A DNA stretch of 64,000 nucleotides from Chromohalobacter israelensis (GTDB taxonomy: Bacteria; Pseudomonadota; Gammaproteobacteria; Pseudomonadales; Halomonadaceae). The stretch covers positions 682,001 through 746,000 of the forward strand of contig JQNW01000001.1 of assembly GCA_000761475.1 (NCBI GenBank), in the 5' to 3' direction. The translations under genes and the position numbers were made by a program. This document shows, piece by piece, positions 28,221-37,207 of this stretch (positions within the stretch are counted from its first letter, which is position 1; each line of letters opens with the position of its first letter). The notes below the pieces were generated by a model that was not told where the DNA came from, did not search any database, and worked only from the letters and a program-made list of their open reading frames with translations.

Positions 28221-28985
28221 ATGACGCTATTCGATCTCACCGGCAAGACGGCCCTGATCACCGGTTCATCCGGCGGCCTCGGGTATGCCATGGCCAAGGG
28301 TTTGGCGGAAGCCGGCGCGCGCGTGATCGTGCACGGACGCAACACCGAGAAGCTCGAGCAGGCCCGGCAGGCCCTGGCCGAGGCGCGGCACGACGTGCTC
28401 GTCACCTCGTTCGATGTCACCGACGAGGCCGCCATCGAGGGGGCGCTCGCCGACCTCGACGCCCAGGGCGTCGACATCGACATCCTGGTCAACAATGCCG
28501 GTATCCAGCTGCGCAAACCGCTCGTCGAGACATCCCACGAGGAATGGCAGAAGGTGCTCGACACCAACCTGAGCAGTACCTTCCTGATGGGACGCCACGT
28601 GGCCAGGCGGATGATCGCTCGCGGTCAGGGCGGCAAGGTCGTCAATATCGGCTCACTGATGAGCTCGGTAGCCCGTCCGACGGTCGGCGCCTATACCGCC
28701 GCCAAGGGGGGCGTGCGCCTGATCACGCAGTCGATGGCCGCGGAATGGGCCGAGCACGGCATTCAAGCCAACGCCATCGGCCCCGGCTACATGATCACTG
28801 AAATGACCCAGCCCCTCGTCGACAAGCCCGAGTTCAACGACTGGATCATCAATCGGACGCCCGCGCGCCGCTGGGGCACGCCGGACGACCTGGTCGGCAC
28901 CGTGGTCTACCTCGCCGCTCCTGCCTCGAATTACGTCAACGGCCAGATCATCTATGTCGACGGCGGTCTGCTCTCGGTGATTTAG
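28221..28985 (+). CDS. Short-chain dehydrogenase, gluconate 5-dehydrogenase (IdnO/Gno) type
   Basis: 254-residue SDR that resembles gluconate 5-dehydrogenase, which interconverts gluconate and 5-ketogluconate with NAD(P)H. Cofactor loop TGSSGGLGYAMAKG is at residues 14-27, NNAG at about 90, and the catalytic Ser, Tyr and Lys lie in NIGSLMSSVARPTVGAYTAAKGG. The C-terminus YVNGQIIYVDGGLLSVI is typical. Start ATG after AAGGAGATGACACGCG. The name rests on overall similarity; other polyol or keto-acid substrates are possible. A hairpin with GGCGGGCA and TGCCCGTC lies about 25 bases past the stop. Confidence 0.82.
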   Translation: MTLFDLTGKTALITGSSGGLGYAMAKGLAEAGARVIVHGRNTEKLEQARQALAEARHDVLVTSFDVTDEAAIEGALADLDAQGVDIDILVNNAGIQLRKPLVETSHEEWQKVLDTNLSSTFLMGRHVARRMIARGQGGKVVNIGSLMSSVARPTVGAYTAAKGGVRLITQSMAAEWAEHGIQANAIGPGYMITEMTQPLVDKPEFNDWIINRTPARRWGTPDDLVGTVVYLAAPASNYVNGQIIYVDGGLLSVI

Positions 28986-29126
28986 GCCGCACCGCCCTTC
29001 CATGGTGCAACGGGGCGGGCATTTTGCCCGTCCTGGGGCACGGCGCCCCCGTTTCGGCACGTCACGGCACGCCTTCCCTGCTCTTCAGACCGCCTAACGA
29101 ACTGTATTTAAAGAGAATTAACAAAC

Positions 29127-29210
29127 ATGGCACGCGCTTCGCTAATTAAAAGGTACGAAGCACGGCCCATGCCACAGGGCGAACGCTTCAACCTTTTTCA
29201 ACGTCGCTGA
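29127..29210 (+). CDS. Possible 27-residue small protein in a terminator-bounded unit
   Basis: An open frame MARASLIKRYEARPMPQGER... of 27 codons ending at a TGA, with a weak AGAGA before the ATG. It lies in the 361-base gap between the SDR and serine hydrolase genes, in locally AT-richer DNA. A strong terminator follows 38 bases later. The unit could equally be a small RNA. I recognise no relative. The rest of the gap shows only the SDR terminator hairpin near 29012-29033. Confidence 0.25.
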   Translation: MARASLIKRYEARPMPQGERFNLFQRR

Positions 29211-29247
29211 CGACAGCGATGAACCGAGTGAGCTGGCGTGCTCCCCT

Positions 29248-29273
29248 AGTCCCCTTCTTGGGGACTTTTTTTT
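29248..29273 (+). terminator. Strong orphan intrinsic terminator
   Basis: AGTCCCC (29248-29254), loop TTCTT, GGGGACT (29260-29266), continued by a run of T to 29273. It is too far from the SDR stop (28985) to be its obvious terminator, since that gene has its own hairpin. It implies a short transcript starting in 29040-29130. Confidence 0.85.
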
Positions 29274-29346
29274 GCACCGCATACGTTGGGGGTATCGCTC
29301 GGCATCGGCCACACTATTGCTTTGTCTGCAATGGAAGGCTTGCCGC

Positions 29347-30360
29347 ATGCTATCCCGATTCATGCATCCCTGGCGCCTGCCGGTCCTTGCCCTCGCCTTC
29401 GCCGGCATGACACCGCATGCCATGGCGGCCATCGATCGTCCGGCCCTGGAGGACGCCGCGCAACGGCTCGGCGACTTGCCGCGCACGCATACCCTGCTCA
29501 TCGCCGTCGACGGCGAAACTCTCGTCGCCCGTGGCTGGCGCGGCCACTCCCCCGACGACATCACCAACATCAAGTCGCTCTCCAAGACACTCATCTCGGC
29601 TTTGGTGGGCGCCGCTATCGCACGTGACGTCATCCAGGGCGTCGACCAACCGATCACCGAGCTGCTGGATGGCCGAGTGCCTCGTGACGCCGATCCTCGT
29701 GTCCAGGACATCGAGGTCGGCCACCTGCTGTCGATGCAGGCCGGACTCGAGCGCACCTCCGGCGCCAACTACGGTGGCTGGGTGGCCAGCGACGACTGGG
29801 TCGGCAATGCCTTGTCGCGCCCCTTCGTCGCCGATCCCGGCGGTCGCATGCTGTATTCGACCGGCAACAGCCATCTGCTGTCGGCCGCGCTGACCGACGC
29901 CAGTGGCCGCGATACGCTCTCGTTGATGCGCGAGTGGCTGGGATCTCCCCTGGGGATCGAGATACCGCCCTGGACGCGTGACCCGCAAGGCATCTATTTC
30001 GGAGGCAACGAAATGGGGCTCACGCCACGCGCCTTGTTGAAGATCGGCGAGCTCTACCGGCAGCAGGGCATGCATGACGGCCAGCGCGTGTTGCCCGCCT
30101 CGTGGATCGAACGTTCCTGGCAGCCGCGTACCCGCTCGCACTTCAATCAGGACGACTACGGCTATGGCTGGTTCATGACCGACCTCGCCGAGACTCCGGT
30201 CTACTATGGTTGGGGGTATGGCGGGCAACTGCTCTTCGTGGTGCCGGAGCATGACACCACCCTTGTCATGACCAGCGACCCTACGCCGCCCTCCAACGGC
30301 AGCAATTACTTGAACCGCGTCAAGGCGGCCGTCGCCGATGCCAACGAGGCCATTGACTGA
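29347..30360 (+). CDS. Exported serine hydrolase, class C beta-lactamase fold
   Basis: 337-residue protein with a signal peptide (HPWRLPVLALAFAGMTPHAMA, cut probably after AMA). The penicillin-binding fold shows the SxxK motif SLSK, a YxN-like LYSTGNSHLL and a final GWGYGGQ strand in place of KTG. Relatives include EstB-type esterases, 6-aminohexanoate-dimer hydrolase and D-aminopeptidases; true beta-lactamase activity is unlikely. I chose the ATG at 29347 because GGAAGG precedes it; in-frame upstream codons to 29272 overlap the orphan terminator. Substrate unknown. Confidence 0.82.
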   Translation: MLSRFMHPWRLPVLALAFAGMTPHAMAAIDRPALEDAAQRLGDLPRTHTLLIAVDGETLVARGWRGHSPDDITNIKSLSKTLISALVGAAIARDVIQGVDQPITELLDGRVPRDADPRVQDIEVGHLLSMQAGLERTSGANYGGWVASDDWVGNALSRPFVADPGGRMLYSTGNSHLLSAALTDASGRDTLSLMREWLGSPLGIEIPPWTRDPQGIYFGGNEMGLTPRALLKIGELYRQQGMHDGQRVLPASWIERSWQPRTRSHFNQDDYGYGWFMTDLAETPVYYGWGYGGQLLFVVPEHDTTLVMTSDPTPPSNGSNYLNRVKAAVADANEAID

Positions 30361-30419
30361 CTCCCCCATTCCTGACGACATTGCCGGTCTTCATCGACCC
30401 TCACCAGAAGGAGCCCACC

Positions 30420-30851
30420 ATGTCAGCATCCCAAGAGAGCCGAGGCACCTGCCTGTGCGGCGCCGTCAGCATCCGTGTCACGCTCGAGCGTCATGACGTG
30501 AGCATTTGCCACTGCCGCATGTGCCAGACCTGGAGCGGCGGTCCGATGTTCGCCGTCGAAAGCGACGCGCCCATGACCCTCGAGGGCGAGGAAAACGTCG
30601 GCGTCTACGCTTCCTCGGACTGGGCCGAGCGCGGCTTCTGCCGCCAGTGCGGCACGCACCTTTTCTATCGTCTCACCCAGGGGCAGCACTACGCCTTTCC
30701 CGTGGGTTTGCTGGATGCCGGTGAACCCTGGGCCATCGCCCAGCAGATTTTCATCGACGAAAAACCGAGCTTCTACGATTTCGCCAGCGACACTCCGTGC
30801 CTGACCGGCGACGAGGTCTTCGCGCAATTCGCGGGCAGTGCCGGCAGCTAG
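30420..30851 (+). CDS. GFA-family zinc protein (glutathione-dependent formaldehyde-activating-like)
   Basis: 143-residue protein of the Mss4-like GFA family. The zinc cysteines are in GTCLCGAVS, ICHCRMCQ and CRQCGTHLF. Founding members were named for adding glutathione to formaldehyde, but that role is doubtful for most. Start ATG after AAGGAGCCCACC. It follows the serine hydrolase by 59 bases and may share its transcript. Confidence 0.88.
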   Translation: MSASQESRGTCLCGAVSIRVTLERHDVSICHCRMCQTWSGGPMFAVESDAPMTLEGEENVGVYASSDWAERGFCRQCGTHLFYRLTQGQHYAFPVGLLDAGEPWAIAQQIFIDEKPSFYDFASDTPCLTGDEVFAQFAGSAGS

Positions 30852-30876
30852 GCACTGCTGATAGCCAAGGAAGCGA

Positions 30877-30899
30877 TGGCCCCGTTTGAAGCGGGGCCA
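30877..30899. terminator. Hairpin between convergent GFA and mmsA genes
   Basis: TGGCCCCG (30877-30884) pairs with CGGGGCCA (30892-30899). There is no T-run, but its place between convergent stops suggests a shared transcription end. Confidence 0.6.
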
Positions 30900-30906
30900 C
30901 CGAACG

Positions 30907-32397
30907 TCAGGAAGGAAAGGAGAACTGTGCGCCCTCTCGGACGCCGGCCGACGGCCAGCGCTGGGTCACGGTCTTGCGCTTGGTGTAAAAACGCACGGCA
31001 TCGGGCCCGTAGGCGGCCAGGTCGCCGAACAGCGAGCGCTTCCAGCCGCCGAAGCTGTGATAGGACACCGGCACCGGCAGCGGCACGTTGATGCCGACCA
31101 TGCCCACCTGGATACGATCGCTGAAGTAGCGCGCCGCCTCGCCGTCACGGGTGTAGATGCAGGTGCCGTTGCCATATTCGTGGTCGTCGATTAGCCGCAT
31201 GGCCTCTTCCATTGTGCCGACACGCACCACCAACAGCACCGGCCCGAAGATCTCCTCGAGATAGCAGGTCATGTCGGGCGTGACGCGGTCGATCAGCGTC
31301 CCGCCGACATAAAAGCCGTGCTCGTGCCCCGGTACCTGGATACGGCGACCATCGACCACGATATCGGCGCCCTGCTGCTCGGCGCTGTCGATATGGCCGC
31401 AGACCTTCTCCTGATGGGCCTTGGTGATCACCGGGCCGAAGTCGTTATCGGCGTCATGGAAGGGGCCGACCTTCAGGGTCTTCATCTGCGTCTGCATCTT
31501 GGCGATCAACGCGTCGGCGGTGTCGTCGCCCACGGCCACCGCCACCGACAGCGCCATGCAGCGTTCCCCCGAGGAGCCGAAGGCAGCCCCGTTCAGGGAA
31601 TTTACCACGTTGTCCATGTCGGCGTCGGGCATCACGATGGCGTGGTTCTTGGCGCCGCCGAGGGCCTGGCAGCGCTTGCCGTTGGCACTGGCACGCTGGT
31701 AGATGGTTTCGGCGATCGGCGTGGAACCAACGAAGCTCACGGCCTTCACGCGATCGTCGTCGAGCAGGGTATCGACCGCCTCCTTGTCGCCGTTGACCAC
31801 GTTCAGCACGCCGGCGGGCAGGCCCGCTTCAAGGGCCAGCTCGGCGATGTAGAGCGCCGAGGTCGGGTCGCGCTCGGAGGGCTTGAGCACGAAGGTGTTG
31901 CCGCAGGCGATGGCCATGGGATACATCCACAGCGGCACCATGGCCGGGAAGTCGAACGGCGTGATGCCGGCCACCACGCCCAGCGGCTGGAACTCGCTCC
32001 AGGAGTCGATGCCGGGCCCGGTGTTCTTGCTGTACTCGCCCTTGAGCAGCTCCGGCACGCCACAGGCGTATTCCACGTTCTCGATGCCGCGCTGCAGTTC
32101 GCCCTTGGCGTCATGGACGATCTTGCCGTGCTCCTGGCCGATCAGCCGGGCGATCTCGTCGGCGTTCTGCTCCAGCAACTGCTTGAAGTTGAACATCACC
32201 CGCGCCCGCTTGGCGGGCGGCGTGTCGCGCCAGGCCGGAAAGGCGGCCTGGGCGGCGGCGATGGCGTCCTCGACGGTGGCCTTGCTGGCCAGGCTCACCT
32301 GGCCGCCGACCTCACCGGTGGAGGGATTGAAGATGTCCTGGGTGCGTCCTTCTCCGGCGACGCGTGAGCCGTTGATCAGATGGCCGAGTGTGGTCAT
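30907..32397 (-). CDS. mmsA: Methylmalonate-semialdehyde dehydrogenase (CoA-acylating)
   Basis: 496-residue aldehyde dehydrogenase that turns methylmalonate or malonate semialdehyde into propionyl-CoA or acetyl-CoA. It is used in valine, myo-inositol and beta-alanine breakdown. Markers: FQPLGVVAGITPFDFPAMVPLWM, FVGSTPIAETIYQRA and the catalytic cysteine in SSGERCMALSVAV. Start ATG after AAGAGGTGATAC. The next gene upstream on the same strand is an omega-aminotransferase that makes malonate semialdehyde from beta-alanine, which points to beta-alanine catabolism as the local role. Confidence 0.93.
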   Translation of the reverse strand: MTTLGHLINGSRVAGEGRTQDIFNPSTGEVGGQVSLASKATVEDAIAAAQAAFPAWRDTPPAKRARVMFNFKQLLEQNADEIARLIGQEHGKIVHDAKGELQRGIENVEYACGVPELLKGEYSKNTGPGIDSWSEFQPLGVVAGITPFDFPAMVPLWMYPMAIACGNTFVLKPSERDPTSALYIAELALEAGLPAGVLNVVNGDKEAVDTLLDDDRVKAVSFVGSTPIAETIYQRASANGKRCQALGGAKNHAIVMPDADMDNVVNSLNGAAFGSSGERCMALSVAVAVGDDTADALIAKMQTQMKTLKVGPFHDADNDFGPVITKAHQEKVCGHIDSAEQQGADIVVDGRRIQVPGHEHGFYVGGTLIDRVTPDMTCYLEEIFGPVLLVVRVGTMEEAMRLIDDHEYGNGTCIYTRDGEAARYFSDRIQVGMVGINVPLPVPVSYHSFGGWKRSLFGDLAAYGPDAVRFYTKRKTVTQRWPSAGVREGAQFSFPS

Positions 32398-32508
32398 GTA
32401 TCACCTCTTGAATGCAACCGTAAGAGAAATGCTTGAGTGCCGGCGTTCCGATGCGCTTTCCGTGGACAAGTCTTCGCGAGGGCGCTGTAGACCCTTCCCT
32501 GGGCGCTA

Positions 32509-32530
32509 CATCCGTCATCCATGACGGATG
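32509..32530. repeat. Inverted repeat between aminotransferase and mmsA genes
   Basis: CATCCGTCA (32509-32517), loop TCCA, TGACGGATG (32522-32530), a perfect 9-bp stem in the 184-base gap. It has no T-run, so it may be an operator or an RNA-processing hairpin rather than a terminator. Confidence 0.4.
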
Positions 32531-32581
32531 ACCCTCGCTGCGCCTTATCCCCGGCGCGCATCTCGACAGGCGTCGTCTGAT

Positions 32582-33925
32582 TTATTCCAGCTCGCCGATG
32601 GCGTCGCCCAGCCCATTGACGAGGCGATCGATCTCCTCGCGCTCGACGATGAACGGCAGGCCGAGCTGGATGGTGTCGCCGCCATAGCGCACGTAGAAGC
32701 CCTTTTCCCAGCACTTCATGGCGATCTCGAAAGGACGCCGCCCCGGCTCGCCGGGATACGGTTCGATCTGCAGAGCGCCGGCGAGGCCGTAATTGCGGAT
32801 GTCGCTGATGTAGCGCGTCCCCTTGAGAGAATGCAACGCATTTTCGAAGATCGGCGCCATCTCTCTGACTCGCTCGATGAGGCGGTCGTTCTCGAGCACG
32901 TCCAGCGCGGCCAGGGCGGCGGCACAGGCCACCGGGTGCCCCGAATAGGTATAGCCGTGGGGCAGCTCGAGCATGTAGTCGGGGCCGCCCTGCTCCATGA
33001 AGGTCCGATAGATCTCGCCCTGCACGATCACCGCGCCCATGGGCACCGCTCCATTGGTCAACTGCTTGGCGACATTGAGCAGATCCGGTACCACGCCGAA
33101 CTCCTCGGCTCCGGTCATCGATCCCATGCGCCCGAAGCCGGTGATGACCTCGTCGAAGATGAGCAGGATGTCGTGCTGATCGCAGATCTCGCGCAGGCGC
33201 TTGAGATAGCCTTTGGGCGGCGGAATCACCCCGGCGGAGCCGGCCAGCGGCTCGACGATCACCGCCGCGATGTTGGAGGCATCATGCAGCGCGATCAGCT
33301 CCAGCAGCTCCTCGGCACGCTCGGCCCCCCGCTCGGGCATGCCCTGGGTGAAGGCGTTTTCTTTCAACAGGGTATGGGGCAGATGATCGGCATCCACGCC
33401 CTGGCCGAACACGGTGCGATTGGCACCGATTCCCCCCAGGCTGAAGCCGCCGAAGTTGACGCCGTGATATCCCTTGGCACGCCCGATCAGCTTGGTCTTG
33501 CTCGGCTTGCCCTTCTTGCGCCAGTAGGCTCGCGCTATCTTCAGCGAGGTATCGGCACTCTCCGAGCCCGAGCCGGTGAAGAACACGTGATCGAGGCCCT
33601 GAGGCGTCAATTCCCGCAGACGATGGGCCAGCTCGAAGGCCTTGGGGTGGCCGTACTGGAAGGCCGGCGAGTAGTCCAGCTCGCCGAGCTGACGGCTGAC
33701 CGCCTCGGTGATCTCGGGGCGGCAATGCCCCGCGCCGCAGGTCCACAGCCCCGAGAGCGCATCGAAGACTTGGCGACCCTGGGCATCGGTAAGGTAGCTG
33801 CCCTTGGCGCCCACGATGAGGCGTGGATCGCGCTTGAATTGCCGATTGCCGGTATACGGCATCCAGTAGGCGTCCAGCTGCTCCGGGCTCAAACCCGCCA
33901 TGGGGGGAAACTCGCGATCCGACAT
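32582..33925 (-). CDS. Class III omega-aminotransferase, beta-alanine:pyruvate type
   Basis: 447-residue PLP enzyme that transfers the terminal amino group of beta-alanine (or similar omega-amino acids) to pyruvate, giving malonate semialdehyde. Markers: DAYWMPYTGNRQFKRDPR, FFTGSGSESADTSLKIAR, LLIFDEVITGFGRMG (PLP Asp) and the Schiff-base lysine in NVAKQLTNGAVPMG. The ATG at 33925 has AGGAGAAGAC in front; an upstream frame extension to 34027 is not used. MmsA downstream would consume its product. A LysR gene is divergent 169 bases away. Confidence 0.92.
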   Translation of the reverse strand: MSDREFPPMAGLSPEQLDAYWMPYTGNRQFKRDPRLIVGAKGSYLTDAQGRQVFDALSGLWTCGAGHCRPEITEAVSRQLGELDYSPAFQYGHPKAFELAHRLRELTPQGLDHVFFTGSGSESADTSLKIARAYWRKKGKPSKTKLIGRAKGYHGVNFGGFSLGGIGANRTVFGQGVDADHLPHTLLKENAFTQGMPERGAERAEELLELIALHDASNIAAVIVEPLAGSAGVIPPPKGYLKRLREICDQHDILLIFDEVITGFGRMGSMTGAEEFGVVPDLLNVAKQLTNGAVPMGAVIVQGEIYRTFMEQGGPDYMLELPHGYTYSGHPVACAAALAALDVLENDRLIERVREMAPIFENALHSLKGTRYISDIRNYGLAGALQIEPYPGEPGRRPFEIAMKCWEKGFYVRYGGDTIQLGLPFIVEREEIDRLVNGLGDAIGELE

Positions 33926-34094
33926 GTCTTCTCCTGCCGATAGGCGGTGATGAATGGTGCTACCGAAAAAGCTAGGCGGGACGGCGGATAAGTTAAATCC
34001 AGAAATACTGAATCTCATGAAAGCCACTGGTTAACTTTACGCACTGACAGGGCTATCCTCGCAGGTGTCCGTCGTCGAGATGAGGAATCCCGCC

Positions 34095-35036
34095 ATGCCT
34101 TCCCGCAGCGAGACCCTGATGGGGCAGCCGAGCGATGCCGACCTGCGCCTGCTGAGGATCTACCGCAAGGTCGTGGAGTGCGGCGGGTTCTCCGCCGCCG
34201 AAGTGGAACTCAACATCAGCCGTGCGGCGATCAGCATGGCGATGAACGACCTGGAGACACGGCTCGGCCTGCGGCTCTGCCAGCGAGGACGCGGCGGCTT
34301 CGCCCTCACCGACGAGGGCGCCGAGGTCTACGATGCCACCCTCCAGCTGCAGACGGCCGTGGCGGGATTCCGGACACGCGTCAATGGCCTGCATGCCCGT
34401 CTCAAGGGCGAGCTCAGCATCGGCATCACCGATAACCTGGTGACCATGCCCGAGATGTATATCACCGATGCCCTCAGCGCACTCAAGGCGCGGGGACCCG
34501 AGGTGCGCATCAATATCCGCATGATGCCGCCCAGCGACATCGAACTGGGCGTGCTGGACGGTCGCTTGCATACCGGCGTGATCCCGGCACTCAAGACATT
34601 GCCGGGGCTTGCGTATCTGCCGCTCTACGAGGAAGCGTCGCGGCTCTACTGCGCCGCCGATCATCCGCTCTTCGACGTCGAGGACGTAGACGAGGAGCGA
34701 CTCGCGATACATGACGCCGTGGTGCCCGCCTACGCCCAGACGCCGGAAGTCAAGGCGTGCCATGCTCCGCTCAAGGCCGCCGCCTCGGCGACCGACCGCG
34801 AAGGCATCGCCTTCTTGATCCTGTCCGGCCGCTATATCGGCTACTTGCCGACCCACTATGCCGAACGCTGGGTGCGCGACGGCCGCATGCGTGCCTTGAA
34901 CCCCGAACGCTGGCATTACCTGACCCACTACAGCGCCATCACTCGCAAGGGCGCGCCGCCCAATCTGGTAGTGGAAAGCTACCTCGAGGAACTGGGTCGC
35001 CTGACCCGGGCTTCTGCCATCACGCCTGGCGACTGA
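34095..35036 (+). CDS. LysR-family regulator divergent from the beta-alanine genes
   Basis: 313-residue LysR regulator. The helix-turn-helix is near residues 12-65 (LRLLRIYRKVVECGGFSAAEVELNISRAAISMAMNDLE), followed by an effector domain. Starts at 34065 (GTG), 34080 and 34095 are in frame; I chose ATG 34095 because AGGAA is 7 bases ahead. It sits divergent from the aminotransferase gene and probably controls the aminotransferase-mmsA unit, with beta-alanine or malonate semialdehyde as possible effector (inference). Its 3' end overlaps the convergent exporter gene by 17 bases. Confidence 0.87.
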   Translation: MPSRSETLMGQPSDADLRLLRIYRKVVECGGFSAAEVELNISRAAISMAMNDLETRLGLRLCQRGRGGFALTDEGAEVYDATLQLQTAVAGFRTRVNGLHARLKGELSIGITDNLVTMPEMYITDALSALKARGPEVRINIRMMPPSDIELGVLDGRLHTGVIPALKTLPGLAYLPLYEEASRLYCAADHPLFDVEDVDEERLAIHDAVVPAYAQTPEVKACHAPLKAAASATDREGIAFLILSGRYIGYLPTHYAERWVRDGRMRALNPERWHYLTHYSAITRKGAPPNLVVESYLEELGRLTRASAITPGD

Positions 35037-35958
35037 CCAGCACGATCCCCAGCAGAATCGCCGCCCCGCCGAGCAGGAAGTTCCAGCTCAAGGGCTCGTC
35101 CAGCAAGGCGGCGCCGAAGAGCACTCCGAAGATCGGTGACAGGAACGAAAAGACACCCAGTTGCGAGGCCCAGTAGCGGCGCAGCAGGGCGAACCACAAC
35201 AGCAGGGCACCGAACGAGATGACCAGCGTCTGAAAGGTCATGCTGGCCACGGCCATGCCGCTGGGCGTGGCCTGCTGCCAATCGCCCAGCCATAGGGTGA
35301 TGGGCAACAACAGCGCGCCCGCCGTCAGGAGTTGGTACGTCAGCGTCTGCACGGGGGGCGCCTCGGAAAGCGAGGAGCGACGCACCACCAGGGTGGTGGC
35401 GGCCCATGACAGCCCCGCCAGCAAGCCCAGGGCGTCGCCCAGGAGAATGTCGCCGGCCGGCGCCCCGGGTGCGGCCGAGGGCGCCATGGCGACCAGCATG
35501 CCCGCGAATGCCACGCCGATCCCCCACCATTGGTGCCGCGCCAGCTGTTCGCCCGGCACCCACAGATGCAGTCCCAGGGCGGCGAACACCGGCGCCGTGT
35601 ACAGAAACACCGACATGTGCGACGCCAGGGTGTAGTTGAGCCCCCAGGCGACGAAACCGAACTCCCCCGCAAAGCCCAGGCCGACGAGAATGCCTGCACC
35701 CAGCCGACCGCGAAACGCCGCCAGGCCGATGCCCTGAATGCGCGCGACGACCAGCACCAGCAACCCCGCCAGCAACGAGCGCAACGCGACCTGGCTCAAG
35801 GGCGTGATATCGTCGGCCACGGCCTTGATGGCCACCTGCTGCAACCCCAGCACCAGACAAAACCCGGTCATCGCGATGCCGGCAGGCATATCCAGGCCGC
35901 GTCGCAAGCGCGGCGACGCCGGCCTTCCCGCGACAGCCTCCGAAGTCGACTCCGTCAT
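35020..35958 (-). CDS. EamA-family (DMT superfamily) membrane exporter
   Basis: 312-residue protein with ten hydrophobic segments in two EamA repeats (about residues 25-160 and 170-305), the layout of the RhaT/YdcZ drug/metabolite transporters. Such proteins usually export amino acids or other metabolites. I chose ATG 35958 because GGAGG lies 8 bases ahead; the upstream extension to 36015 lacks a ribosome site. It is divergent from a broken LysR gene that may once have been its regulator. Confidence 0.87.
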   Translation of the reverse strand: MTESTSEAVAGRPASPRLRRGLDMPAGIAMTGFCLVLGLQQVAIKAVADDITPLSQVALRSLLAGLLVLVVARIQGIGLAAFRGRLGAGILVGLGFAGEFGFVAWGLNYTLASHMSVFLYTAPVFAALGLHLWVPGEQLARHQWWGIGVAFAGMLVAMAPSAAPGAPAGDILLGDALGLLAGLSWAATTLVVRRSSLSEAPPVQTLTYQLLTAGALLLPITLWLGDWQQATPSGMAVASMTFQTLVISFGALLLWFALLRRYWASQLGVFSFLSPIFGVLFGAALLDEPLSWNFLLGGAAILLGIVLVSRQA

Positions 35959-36055
35959 GATCGCATCCTCCATTGAATCGAGACTCAGTGGAGCATTTGC
36001 CGCGCCGCGATCCAAACGATTAATCTCCAGCCTCAGGCTCAGGAAAACTCAACTC

Positions 36056-36288
36056 ATGACGCTCGAACGACTTCCCCTCAATGCCCTGGACTCGAGCGCA
36101 TCACCGCCGGCGTGAGCGCCGCCAGCGGCGTCCTGGTGCGCCCCTTCGGGGATCGTCACGTGATCGACTCGCCCTTTACCTACGACCTGATCCTGCCGAG
36201 CACCGGTCACGCGCCCCCCGCGATACGGGGCTTCATCGACTGGCTGCTCGGCGAAGCGGCCAGGTTTCGAGACGGCGGCATTGGCTGA
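36056..36288 (+). pseudogene. Remnant of a GcvA-type LysR regulator with a large internal deletion
   Basis: The left end reads MTLERLPLNALDSS in the first frame, the standard start of a GcvA-type LysR protein. Within a few codons the frame shifts, and from about 36099 it reads like the LysR C-terminus: SAASGVLVRPFGDRHV, then RGFIDWLLGEAARF and a stop at 36288. Some 230 residues of the middle are missing. The remnant lies divergent from the EamA exporter, as LysR-exporter pairs usually do. Confidence 0.7.
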
Positions 36289-36304
36289 CACGCCGGTTCC
36301 AGCG

Positions 36305-37207
36305 TCATGCCTGCGTAACGACGCGGTCTGCATGGCGGGTCGTGTCGGCCATCGTGACCACGCTGCCCACGACGATCAGGCACGGTGAGGGCAGCGGCGT
36401 GGCGGCGAGCCTTTCGGGCATGTCGTCAAGGGTGCCGATCAGGGTTTGTTGTTCGGGCAGCGAGGCATTGGCGGCAAGCATGATCGGCCAGTCGCCGGGC
36501 AGGCCGGCGTCGCGCAATCCGCGACAGATCGCGTCGACCCTGGAAAGCCCCATGTAGAACACCAGCGTCTCGTCACGCCGCGCCAGGTCGTGCCAGTTCG
36601 GCTCACCGCCTTCGCGGCAGTGCTGGGCGGTCACCAGACGCAACTGCTGTGCATGAGCGCGGTCGGTGAGCGGCATGCCGAGGGTGGCGGCGGCGGCGGA
36701 GGCCGCCGTGATGCCGGGGACGACCTCCGTGGGCAGGCCGGCCTCGCCGAGAATTGCGAGTTCCTCGCCCATGCGACCGAAAATCCCGGGGTCGCCGCCC
36801 TTCAGACGCACGACCGACTTCCCTTCCCGCGCCAGCCGAGCCAGCAAGGCACCGATCTCGGCCTGTGGCACGCTGTGATGCCCGCGGGCCTTGCCGACGT
36901 AATAGCGTTCGCGCGACGGGGGAATCATGGCCAGGATATCGTCGCCGACCAGACGGTCATAGACGATGACATCAGCCTGCGTGAGCAGTCGCCAGGCACG
37001 CAGGGTCAGCAGATCGGCGTGACCGGCACCGGCGCCCACCAGATACACATGGCCCGGCTGCACCGCCGGCGCCACATGCGTGGCGGGTGTCTCCCGGCAC
37101 ATCATGGCCATGCCATTCCCCGGCCGGTGGGTCATGCGTCCCAGCCAGGCGCCCCAGGAAGCGACGCGGCCCTCAGGCCGTTTCCAGCGTGTCAGCAGCG
37201 CGAGCAT
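36305..37207 (-). CDS. cobA: Uroporphyrinogen-III C-methyltransferase
   Basis: 300-residue SUMT that methylates uroporphyrinogen III twice to precorrin-2, the first step to siroheme. The core starts near residue 53 with VYLVGAGAGHADLLTLRAWRLL, then VVRLKGGDPGIFGRMGEE and the GITAASAAAA substrate loop. About 45 extra residues precede the core. The start ATG at 37207 has GAGGAGGTGACCC directly ahead and overlaps the end of nasA by 35 bases, so translation is coupled. Its place behind nasA shows that it supplies siroheme for the nitrite reductase NirB encoded nearby. Confidence 0.93.
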   Translation of the reverse strand: MLALLTRWKRPEGRVASWGAWLGRMTHRPGNGMAMMCRETPATHVAPAVQPGHVYLVGAGAGHADLLTLRAWRLLTQADVIVYDRLVGDDILAMIPPSRERYYVGKARGHHSVPQAEIGALLARLAREGKSVVRLKGGDPGIFGRMGEELAILGEAGLPTEVVPGITAASAAAATLGMPLTDRAHAQQLRLVTAQHCREGGEPNWHDLARRDETLVFYMGLSRVDAICRGLRDAGLPGDWPIMLAANASLPEQQTLIGTLDDMPERLAATPLPSPCLIVVGSVVTMADTTRHADRVVTQA

